Made by a program: the position numbers and the translations under genes. A stretch of 64,000 nucleotides of DNA, taken from assembly GCA_033239525.1 (NCBI GenBank), contig BSYO01000009.1, positions 18,745,299-18,809,298 on the forward strand, given 5' to 3'. Source of the stretch: Nepenthes gracilis (taxonomy: Eukaryota; Streptophyta; Magnoliopsida; Caryophyllales; Nepenthaceae). Of this stretch, positions 1-8,942 are shown in pieces (within the stretch, counting starts at the first letter, position 1; each line of letters opens with the position of its first letter). The notes under the pieces were generated by a model. It was given only the letters and a program-made list of their open reading frames with translations. It was not told the DNA's origin and searched no databases.

Positions 1-1276
1 ACAGCTTTCCTCTATTATAATCTTGAGAAGGAAATTTATATAGAACAATTGGAGAGGTTTCGTGTTAAGAAAAGGAGCATATTATATGATGCTTGAAGAA
101 GAGCATTTACAAGCTAAAGTAAGCCCCTAAACAAATTGTACAAAAAGTTTGAGTTAGTGATGGTAGAGTAAGGCTATTGGAAGATTATTTGGGATCATTG
201 TGTTTTTTTATAAAGGTTCTCAAAAGAGAACTTTGTTATCCTCTTGCTTTATTTGTACAATATTCTCATTGTAGGGTGAAATGCTTTCCAGATTTGTGAG
301 TTGAAGAAATAATTTGAGCAGCATTTTGCTATAAAAGACTTAGAGTTGGTGAAGCAAATTCTTGGCATAAGAATTGTTTTTGTTTGGAAGGGGAAGAGGC
401 TTTAGATTTTCCAAAAAAGTTACATCAAAAAGGTATTTTAACGCTTAACATGAAAAAATCCAAATCGGTGAGCAATTCGCTTACTAATCTTTTTAAGTTA
501 AGCACTCAGTAATCTTTTTAAGTTAAGCACTCAGCAGAGTCTTATAGAGGATGAGAAGGTTGACGTGAGACATATTCCTTGTTTTTGGCCATTGGGAGTT
601 TAATATATAAGATGGTGTGTACAAGGCCAGACATTTGAGTACATGGCCGAACATAGCTCATGCGGTCGGAACTACTAGTCAATTCCTTTCCAATCTAGAA
701 AAGGAGTATTGGTATGTAATCAAATGGATATGAATGTATCTTCGGGGTACTTCCAAAATGTGTTTATGCTTTGGCTATGGTAAGTCATTTTTAGTCGTGT
801 TCACGGACGCTAACATTGCAGACAAGATTGACTCTCAAAAGTTCACATTAGGATATTTGGTTATGTTTACTAGAGGAGTTGTATTTTGGTAGTTGAGATT
901 GTAAAAGTTTATTGTGCTTTTTACCACTGAAGTTGAATTCATTGTGGTGACGAAAGCCAGTAAAGAAATGTTGTGGATGAGAAAGTTCATTTGGAAACTC
1001 GGCTTATAGCAAGAATGCTATAAGTTTCTTTGTAACAATCAAAGTTTTATTTATTTTTATAAAAACCCATCATTTCATTCCAGATCGAAGCACATTAATG
1101 TATAATATTATTGGGCAAAGAATGTCATTGATTCAGAATTGCTTACGGTCGACAAAACTAAGATCGATGATAATGGGTCAGTTATGATTACTAAGGTGTG
1201 CAAAGATGAAAGCTTGAAGTATGCTGAGAGATACACTGGATGGTGATGGCCTCCACAAGGTTATTAAGGAAAGTTT
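1..1276 (+). pseudogene. Copia retrotransposon pol remnant (reverse transcriptase end and RNase H)
   Basis: The three forward frames contain broken stretches matching the 3' half of a Ty1/Copia pol polyprotein. Near 31-75 is the reverse-transcriptase segment EIYIEQLERFRVK. Near 330-375 is a block reading KDLELVKQILGIRI. Near 925-1010 is the RNase H block with ASKEMLWMRKFIWKLGL, followed at 1060-1110 by the 'N-SFHSRSKHINV' motif. The same order is seen in the better-preserved Copia element at 54-60 kb. Many stops and frameshifts are present, so no protein is made. The element enters from the left edge; its gag, protease and integrase parts are outside the window. A purine-rich tract (aaggaaag, about 1266-1275) sits where the polypurine tract should be. 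Confidence 0.75.
485..534 (+). repeat. 25-bp perfect tandem duplication
   Basis: Two adjacent identical 25-bp copies (485-509 and 510-534) starting taatcttttt and ending agcactcag lie inside the decayed Copia pol. This is probably a slippage duplication after the element died, since it disrupts the reading frame. Confidence 0.85.
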
Positions 1277-1893
1277 ATCGGGATGAACTCTCTTGTAAGC
1301 CTTATATATATTGTAAATACTCACAGTTTCTTTTACTTGATTTTCGAAAATAGTGGGTGATTGTGAGACGTTTGCACAATGTTTACTCTAGTAAACCTGA
1401 GAGGCAAGGCCTTCGTGTGACGTCCTCTCGATGTTCGCTCGAGCAAACTTGCAAGACAAGGCTTCTGCGTGATAGTAACTTGGGCGCCTTTTGGGCTCCG
1501 ATTCTTATTCTAGCATTTATTGTGTGGTTACATTGTCCTCGCCGTTTTGGATAATTTTACCGTTAATCCTTTTCCATTTTTATCTTTTACTGTATTTGTT
1601 TTAATTTGCAAATATGACAGTGAAACTGAAGGACTTGTAATTGGTGTATTAGAACTCATAAGTTATAGTAGAGTTATAAGAACTTAAGGTCTTATGGTTT
1701 TACCTTACATTGAAGGGGTTTCCACGAGAAAATATTATGTGCATTGTTTTTATTTATCATTGCATTGTTATGATTATTGTTATATTGTCATTGCCTTTTT
1801 CCACATGTCGAACCAAAGGGACTTAGTATTTCGATCCTTGGAGAGATTTGTTCTCAACTCAATTGTGAAGTTTTGTATCATTGGGTCCTAACA
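1277..1893 (+). repeat. Probable 3' LTR of the left-edge Copia remnant
   Basis: The segment directly follows the polypurine-like tract. Near 1715-1735 it holds the sequence ggggtttccacgagaaaat, which corresponds in position and sense to the 'ggatttttcacgtaaaat' block near the end of the Copia LTRs at 54-60 kb. It ends in ...cctaaca, a normal CA LTR terminus. The left boundary is degenerate and was placed only from the polypurine tract, and the partner LTR is outside the window. The small ORFs at 1357 and 1694 lie in it and have no recognisable product. Confidence 0.5.
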
Positions 1894-3224
1894 CTAGGCT
1901 TGCCCCTACCTTGGCAAAGGGGAAGCTTGGACATAGGAGCTTAGACCCCCAGGATCAGCCCTAGGGTAGCCAAGACAGGGGATCATCCCTTGGTTGGCCA
2001 CTTGGGCTGGCTTGGGGTCGAGCATCATTGCTGACCCTGATTCCATAAAAAATTATCCCTTAGGTGTCATCTTCCCACCTCCTAGACTCTTTAGCTGCCT
2101 CATTGCTGGTGCCCTAGCCCTTAAGTTATCTGAATTATACTCCAATTTTGTTGACCCCATCAGATGTACATGTATATATCAAGTTCTTTTTGTTTTTGCA
2201 TGTTTAGCCAGTGGAGTATCCTGAAATGTTTCTATAGAGTAATATGTGAATAAGTTTTCTATTTAATTGTTTTACTACAATATATCCTATGATTTCTTTA
2301 GGATCAGTTCAATATGTTGCACTATTTTTGGAGTTGGGTTCTGTATTCATTGTGGTTTTAGTATTCAATTCTATGTTCAATTGAATTTCATTGCCTAACT
2401 GGTTTTGGAGTTTGATATCAAGTTTAGATCATTTGGTTGTAGTTTCGTATGTATAGCTGGGGTATAATGGGTTTAGATAAACTTGGGTCCAAGCTTTGTG
2501 GGTCACAATACGGGGGTTAGGAATTACCTGCGAAGGAAGAGCATGTAAGGCTCTTCAGGTGGTTCCAACGAAGCTTCAGTGAGTACTGGGTATGAGAATT
2601 AGTAAAGCCATATAGGTATGGATACCGTCCATATTGGTGATATTTATCTATATTAAATGTATTGGATGTAAACGTTTTTCCCTGAAACAAAACATGAAGG
2701 ACAATTATTGGCCCCTTGGGGACTGAAGACAAGCCGATTGAACTGATCCATAGGACAGCAAAAAAGGACTTGATAGAATTGCATGTCGGGCAATATCGGT
2801 GTATTAGTTAATATTTTAAATATCAGCTAATATATTGTGATATATCGTCGTTACAATGATCATCGGTATTGGGGGCTAAGACTATCATATATCGGGTGAT
2901 ATTTCACTCCATACAGCAAGGTGAGTGTCTAGAGTGCCAACCAGAAAGTGCACTAGATTGTCTGATATGGTATTCATATGCATTGATAGACTAGAAATTG
3001 AAATACCTATGATATGTCACTGCGGTGTCACCAATGACCATTGCTGGCCAATTTAAATAGGATTTGTTCTTGAACATTGATTAGAGCTGGTTGTCTCCTT
3101 AGCTTTCATTCAGTTGCTATTTTATGAATAGAATGGTTTCTGCTAATTTCATGGTTCAAAGTGGATTCTGCAGTGATAATTTGACATCACGTTGAGAGTT
3201 CTTTCTCCGTAATTGGTTTTGTAG
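1894..3224. other. Non-coding stretch upstream of the coiled-coil gene exon
   Basis: I see no recognisable exon here. The 5' exon(s) of the coiled-coil gene should precede 3225 in transcript order but are not visible between the Copia LTR end and the splice acceptor at 3222-3224. Either intron 1 extends leftwards through the Copia remnant and the first exon is outside the window, or the first exon is lost. The part 1894-2060 is mildly GC-rich and looks like old transposon sequence. Confidence 0.5.
2780..2905. repeat. Dispersed 'ATATCGG/CCGATA' repeat, copy 1
   Basis: This segment is rich in aatatcgg, atatatcg and atatcgggtg words, with an internal tattgtgatatatcg. Similar sequence occurs in two introns of the ILR1-like gene (10290-10480 and 11960-12245). 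It is probably a short non-autonomous transposon family that favours gene-adjacent DNA. The ends are not sharply defined. Confidence 0.4.
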
Positions 3225-3347
3225 AGAATGAACCAGTCAAGAACATGTACTCATCGTAGAAGAGAGTCATCCACATCAAGGCGGCCGAAGACTACAGATC
3301 ATGATGTTGGAGCTCTTGATTCAGTCAGCCATGCCAGTCTTGTGGAG
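3225..3347 (+). CDS. Coiled-coil protein gene, upstream exon (41 codons)
   Basis: A splice acceptor (tttgtag, ending 3224) and a donor (gag|gtaaat, GT at 3348-3349) bound a 123-bp open exon in phase 0. It reads R-M-N-Q-S-R-T-C-T-H-R-R-R-E-S-S..., ends ...VGALDSVSHASLVE, and joins in frame to IETRSRCWTP at 6123. From memory, relatives carry a matching stretch here, with R-M-D-R-S-G and DSLSNASLMEIE followed by the 'RLKDV-NALTTSKELLK' core. An in-frame TAG (the acceptor itself) precedes codon 1, so the reading frame depends on splicing. The ATG at 3228 could be a start, but relatives have about 150-200 more residues upstream, so an earlier exon is expected. Confidence 0.7.
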
Positions 3348-4172
3348 GTAAATGATAACTGTATTCCTCTTTTTGCATTTTTACTTTTGAGTGGTTTGGT
3401 TCTTTAGTGCCCTTTGGAATCTGGAGAAAGATTAAGGAACACACGGCTTTTGGATGAGATATGATCTAATTTAGCTAATATAAGATCCAAGCAAATAAAT
3501 ATTAGATGTACTTGCAGTATAATTTAATTTGATATTGCCAATTACTACCCTTTAAATGCCATCAAATGAAAGGATATTTGTTCGTTTTACGGCTGGGCTT
3601 TGTCAAAATATTTGGCTCCACCAGCAGGAATGGTCAAATGGGAGTATTAACCTGACGGTAGAGTTATTTCGGTGTGATCTTTTGGTAATGGATTTGTATT
3701 GTGAAAATCACATAAACTAAAGTGGTTGAACCTTTTCTGGACCTCATGCCATTTTTTTAGTCGGAAGAATTACCGACCCTGTTGAGATAAGCTCAATTGG
3801 CCACTCATCCTCATGATTAGAACCTAGGACCCATTTTGATCCACTCAGTTCATATTAGTCCTCACACAGGACTTATTTGGGCATGAATCTAGTCCTCCTG
3901 GTAGTCTTTTTCTTTCCCCCTAATGAGGGTCCCTTTGATCTCACAAAAGATTCAGAGTCCATGAGGTACGTCCCCCCTAACCTTTATGCCTTACAGATTA
4001 GTAAGTTCATAAACTGACTTGAGCATGGGAAGAGACTCTAAAAAAATATCCCTGCATCATTTGACATCTTGTTCCATGTTTTACCTTGCCATGCAAGCTG
4101 TACTGATGGGCAACCTGCATTCATGATGAGCTTGAGAATTGTGTTTTGTCTTTCCTTGGGTCCGGTCCTAAT

Positions 4173-5557
4173 TGTTGGGGTTTGACATCCGGATCTACTC
4201 AATCCAGTAGCAGCGGAATATCCGAACCTCCCCGTCATCGTCAGCCACCATTTAGTATGAATAAGGAATATAAGAGATACACAATATTTTTACGTGGAAA
4301 ACCTCTTCTCAACTAAGGGAAAAACCACGGGACACGAAATCTACCAATATATCCACTATGTAAAATGGTTACACAAACCCAAAAACTGAATACAAGCAAC
4401 CACCCTGGCTACACAAGCCCTAGAAGCGAAAATGAAAGAACAGAGCATGAGATTACAAAGCCCTTACATTTTGTGTTTCACTCACTGCTCTCTCTTTCTA
4501 CCACTCTTTCTCTTATCACTGTGATACTCTTTACTCTCTCATTTTACAAATGTTGGTGAATGCCGTTTCACCCCCGCACTCATGCTACCGGCGCACAGTG
4601 CCCCTGGTGTTTTCTTCTACACCAGCCCGGTGCAACTCGCACCCTGGGTGTCTTCACACACCCACACACTTTGTGGTTTTCCACACCACACCACACATTG
4701 GCTGAAGCTCCTGGTGCTCATATATAGACATCCTGACTCCACTTAATCCCATCTGCCCAGTTGGTCATCATACAGATAATAGATGCCACGTCTTCACTAG
4801 TTCTCGAGCTTCCTGCAGGCCCATGCCCTGCAAGACGACACATGCTCTGCACTGTGCAGACGCGTGCTTTGCAACCCAACTGCCAGCCTGTCGACCAAAC
4901 CTAGAAAGACATCTGTCCGCCGCCAGCTGCCACTTTCCACAATCTTCTAGGCTCATTATTCAGTCGGTCAACTTTTCAACTTTTCATTGGCCAACCGTCG
5001 TTGGCCAGTTTTCTATTATCGGTCAACCTCCGTTGACCGTTTTCTAATGCCATCCACCATCTAGCGGTACTCCTGCCAATGACCTTAAGACAATCAATTT
5101 CTGTTGACCGGAATCTGATTAGCCATCCACGGTCAATTTTCATTGACCATCCACTATTCTCCTTCGGTCAACGGGACATTGATTGGAATCAGTTCTCTGG
5201 ATTTGTTCTCCACAAATCCTTCGATGACAAACCAATTTGTTGGGTTACCCACAAGAGAGTGACCAGACCCAACACTGATCACACCCAAAATCTACTCTTT
5301 ATATGTTCTTTTGCTACCTTTCTTCAAAATATTGACAAAGTTGTTCACAAAATCACTCCAAAGCCTTGTGCATTAGAGTTACACTTGCATCTCCTTGTTC
5401 TGTGTTGTTCAACAGTGCTGTTCAATAATATGACATTTCCGGCAGAAAAATGTTCAAGAATTTCATGGAGAAGAAATTTCAATAGATTGGTTTGAGGTAC
5501 TACTTATACATTAAGAAGCATCAACACTTATCTCAAACTAAGTCTACGACACCAACA
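4173..5557 (-). mobile_element. Solo-LTR-like element in the intron of the coiled-coil gene
   Basis: Read on the minus strand, the segment starts TGTTGGTGTC and ends ccccaaca, giving TG...CA ends. The block acacaatatttttacgtgg near 4281-4300 is the reverse-complement counterpart of the ttcacgtaaaatat block close to the 3' end of the Copia LTRs at 54-60 kb. A TATA-like tatatatg on the minus strand lies near 4720. Between 4961 and 5186 it carries the GGTCAAC/GTTGACC palindrome array also found in those LTRs. The 5-bp flanks (ctaat and gtggg) do not match, so either the boundaries are slightly off or the target-site duplication is lost. Confidence 0.5.
4961..5186. promoter_or_regulatory. Array of GGTCAAC/GTTGACC palindromes (intronic LTR)
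   Basis: Three palindromes are perfect with 4-nt spacers: 4989-5006 (ggccaac-cgtc-gttggcc), 5020-5039 (cggtcaac-ctcc-gttgaccg) and 5131-5148 (ggtcaat-tttc-attgacc). Half-sites or imperfect palindromes occur at about 4965-4980, 5076-5110 and 5165-5186. The half-site contains TTGAC, the core of the W-box bound by WRKY factors. A regulatory role is inferred from the motif and from its position inside an LTR. Confidence 0.5.
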
Positions 5558-5999
5558 GTGGGCTGACACTCTCCAAGACATGTTAGACACCAGCCCTTGG
5601 CTCACACTCTTTTGACACGTTTCAGGATATTTACTATTTTTCCATCCAATACGTTGCATATTTTGTAATTTTAAGAAAATGGAGATTCTGAATGATCGGA
5701 ACCAATTGGTTATTTAGAAAATAAATAAAAATTTAAACCGGCTATTTAATTTTTTTTATCATTTTGTGATGTATATTATAACACAACTACTTTATATTGG
5801 TTAACTTGTATACTAGTTATTTTTGTAAAGTTTTATGGTTGATGAAACAAAAAATATGTATATTTATTTATTGTTTATTATAAAGTAATATCATTGACTA
5901 ATTATATTTTCACATCTATATATAAATTATAAATTTTAGTTACATGGCTCTAGCTTATCTCATCATCATTTTTAGAGAAATAGGGCATATCATGTCCTC

Positions 6000-6020
6000 T
6001 TTTTTTTTTTAAAAAAAAAA
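6000..6020. repeat. Poly-T/poly-A palindromic tract
   Basis: A run of T is followed immediately by ten A, a simple self-complementary tract about 100 bp before the splice acceptor of the main exon. It may be real or of uncertain length. Confidence 0.7.
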
Positions 6021-6122
6021 GGCACGCTATCATATCGAATCCATGTCTCATGTTGATGTCTGTATTTCTTAGCTTATATGGAGGAGGATCATTGATATGC
6101 CTCTTAATTTTTGGTAATTCAG

Positions 6123-7358
6123 ATAGAGACCAGATCCCGATGCTGGACGCCTGCCGGTTCCACAACTGGGGTCAAACCTCGTTTAAAGGATGTTAGCAAT
6201 GCATTGACCACTTCAAAAGAACTGCTGAAAATCATCAGCCGCATGTGGGCACGTGACGAACAGCCTTCATCGAGCACATCCCTCATCTCTGCCTTGCATG
6301 CTGAGCTCGAGCGGGCACGCTTGCAGGTCAATCAGCTGATCCATGACCAGCTCTCTGGTCAGAGCGAGATCAACTACCTTCTGAGGCACTTTGAAGAGGA
6401 AAAGGCAGCATGGAAGAGCAAAGAGCGGGAGACGATCGAGTCTGCCATTGACTCCATCGCTGGAGAACTCGAAGTTGAGAGGAAGTTAAGGCGGCGGTTC
6501 GAGAGCTTGAACAAGAAGCTTGGGAAGGAACTGGCAGAGACGAAGGAGCTGTTCTTAAAGGCATTGAAGGAGCTGGAGGGCAAGAAGAGGGTGAAGGAAA
6601 TTATAGAGGAAGAAGAAGAGATGAAGACAGAATCCCTTGGAATGCATAAAGAGGTTGAGAAGGATAGACGTGTGCTTCTTATAGCTGATTCACTGTGCAA
6701 AGATAAGCCTCCTTTTGAGGAGAAAAATGCCTTTGTTGATAACATAAGACACAAATTTGAAGCTTTTTTGGGAGGCAAAGAAAAGGGTAATAGCTTGATG
6801 TATCGAAGAACAGATGGAGATCTGATTAGGGCTAATGTTGGATATCCCATACGCGAGGGAAAAGAGGAGGGCAATGACGAGGAAGCTGAAGGTGGAGTCG
6901 ATAATGGAGATGATTCTACTGAAAGTGATCTGCATTCAATAGAACTGAACTTGGGTAACTTTAACACGGCCATCAACTCCACGTATGAATCTCTGGTGCC
7001 TAGGAATTCCAAACGGCTCTCAGCTGACAAAGAGCTCAAGGGAAGAAAGTCTTCCACTGTCAAAACATCAAGGAGGAGTGCTACTTTACCAAGGAGTTCC
7101 TCGGACATAGCTGAATGGCGTGGCCATGCCACCAGCGTGCAAGCTTTCGACTACCTGGGAATTCCTGAACTTAAGAAGCAAGCTCAGAGAAAAAGTTGTG
7201 GGGATGAGATGTTGAGGTATAAATCTGTCAAAGATCTTAGAGAAAACGGGGTAGCCATTTCCCAGCCTTTGCGGTCACGAGATTTAGGAAGCGGGGCATT
7301 GGTAAGGCTCGACGAAGGTCTAGTCGAAGGCAAGAATGGAAGAAGATCGAGGCAGTGA
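6123..7358 (+). CDS. Coiled-coil protein, At3g11590/At5g22310/At5g41620 type, last exon (411 aa)
   Basis: This exon follows the acceptor ending at 6122 and runs open to a TGA at 7356-7358. It starts with IETRSRCWTP and reaches the family core RLKDVSNALTTSKELLK within 50 codons. Next comes a long charged coiled coil (about codons 60-150) with LISALHAELERARLQVNQL, EEEKAAWKSKE-like and RKLRRRFESLNKKLGKELAE stretches. An acidic linker precedes SDLHSIELN, and the C-terminal part has GDEMLRYKSVKDLRE. The family is annotated as intracellular transport/USO1-like or golgin-like coiled coil; its exact function is unclear. Compared with what I recall of relatives, about 16 residues (around VCDELAR) and about 12 residues before FEEKNA appear missing in frame. 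The gene converges on the ILR1-like gene. No ATG starts this exon; the TTG-initiated ORF from 6111 is an artefact of reading into the intron. Confidence 0.8.
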   Translation: METRSRCWTPAGSTTGVKPRLKDVSNALTTSKELLKIISRMWARDEQPSSSTSLISALHAELERARLQVNQLIHDQLSGQSEINYLLRHFEEEKAAWKSKERETIESAIDSIAGELEVERKLRRRFESLNKKLGKELAETKELFLKALKELEGKKRVKEIIEEEEEMKTESLGMHKEVEKDRRVLLIADSLCKDKPPFEEKNAFVDNIRHKFEAFLGGKEKGNSLMYRRTDGDLIRANVGYPIREGKEEGNDEEAEGGVDNGDDSTESDLHSIELNLGNFNTAINSTYESLVPRNSKRLSADKELKGRKSSTVKTSRRSATLPRSSSDIAEWRGHATSVQAFDYLGIPELKKQAQRKSCGDEMLRYKSVKDLRENGVAISQPLRSRDLGSGALVRLDEGLVEGKNGRRSRQ

Positions 7359-8942
7359 GTGGGGTTTCATCTTCTTCTTCAATGTCTTCTTGCCTTAGTA
7401 TATCACATATCTTAGCATGTTTGAGAAGCTAAACTTTTTGTTGATGTTTTCTGTTTTTTTTTTTCTTCTAGCTATCCCTCGTAGCTATCTTGCTTGCAGC
7501 CATGGCTGCTGCAACTGACATTGCTGGGTGTTTTAGTTGTAGAGATGAGAGACATGTTTCTGATGATATGTCTAGATTGAAGGAGTAAATCAGAACTCAG
7601 TGCTATTAAGTTCGCAAGGTTGCAGAAATTGTTGATCTGTTCTTGCATTGCTTTTCCTTTCTGTTAGAATTAATGGCCACGGCTGGAGCTGAACGGGGAA
7701 ATGTCAAGACAGTGAGCCTTTCTTTCAATTCAGGATATACTAAAAAGGGTGAAGTGATGGGGTCTCTACCTAAGAAAGTGGCTGCAGTAAGTTGGAATGA
7801 CATGGGGGTTTTATCTCGTCTGGTCTTGAATTTGGACGGGTTTTATCTGAAATTAGATTTTCTTGCTCCACCCGATTTTGTATATACATTCAAAGATATA
7901 TTTCTATATGATACTTTATTTTATATGAAATGTAAACTTACGCATGTTATTTATTCTTTATGTTATGCTTTATGTCAAAGTTGCCTGTGGGTTCGGTGGA
8001 TTAGCCCATGGTGGCTAATCCTATCGATGGGGCACCTCAATTTCTGATAAGAAAAAAACTAGATTTTGCATTTTATGCAATTTCATAATCACGTAATAAA
8101 TTAACTCTAATTAAAAGTGAAAATAAAATTAACTCAAATGAAGTAAAGCTTTGAGCATTTACCAAATTTACCATTGTTATATTGGAGGAATATTCACCAA
8201 ATCTTAGAACTGATCAATCCGATTTGGCGGTTTGCTTTAGTCTGAAATCTTAGTTACCGTAGCGGCTACTTTCCAACTTCTCAATCGCCCGAAGGTTCTC
8301 ATGCATTAGTCTTCAATTGTTCACGGCCATGCGTGATTGGTTGCAGGGAAAAATTAAAAAAAAAAAAATATATAAGGAAAATAATTTTTTATTATATTAT
8401 TTTAATCTTTTTTATATTATTATTTTTTTTAAAAAAATTCTAGAATCAAACAAATATCTTAAAATTATTAATTAGTATTTTACCTGTTGCTCCCATTGTT
8501 GGTATTCTAGTTCACTTTCCCTCAATCTGGTTTGTCGCAGTGGATCTAAACATCAACAAAAATCTTGATTTTGCATTCAGTATGTCTTTCTGAACAACTC
8601 AGGGCAAAATTGCTACATTCTATAACTTTATCTCTCGTGTAAATCTCTAGAAATTGAACATGGTGAAATTGCGAAAATGAAAAATGTCTCAGAAGGGGCA
8701 ACTTCATTGCTCAACACGGACCTTATTATTCAATTCTAGCAGAAAGGAAAATATAAGCTCCAGCTTCGTATCATATCACAATTGTTCTTGAAAATTTCTC
8801 ATGGAGCACCATTCTTGAATTTACACAGAGAAATCAGACATAAATTATTGATCACTCAGCCAAAACAACCAGAGATAACCTCTAATTTTCCACTGCTGTT
8901 GTTCCGAAAGATTAGTGATTGCCCAAATTGAACTCAGTATTT
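7359..8942. other. Convergent intergenic region, 3' UTRs
   Basis: This 1.6-kb gap separates the stop of the coiled-coil gene (+) from the stop of the hydrolase gene (-). The first 300-700 bp probably include the 3' UTR of the coiled-coil gene. The 134-codon ORF at 7643-8047 has no recognisable similarity. The middle (8350-8470) is AT-rich with A and T runs. Confidence 0.5.

Larger units (their letters stand above)
3348..6122 (+). other. Intron of the coiled-coil gene, 2775 bp, carrying an LTR insertion
   Basis: The donor gtaaat at 3348 and acceptor taattcag ending at 6122 join two phase-0 exons. About half of its length (4173-5557) is a minus-oriented LTR-like element. The remaining sequence is AT-rich and has no coding signal. 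The 138-codon ORF at 5079-5495 lies in the LTR and is not a gene. Confidence 0.65.

Noticed and set aside
2521..2545. Near match (about 19 of 20 bases) to the end of ILR1-like exon 1
   Set aside because: The similarity stops immediately on both sides and the translation does not continue, so it is probably chance or too small to interpret.
5079..5495. 138-codon plus-strand ORF
   Set aside because: It lies inside the minus-oriented LTR in an intron and has no domain.
6374..7132. 252-codon minus-strand ORF
   Set aside because: It is the antisense shadow of the coiled-coil exon, with serine-rich translation of the complementary charged codons and no family match.
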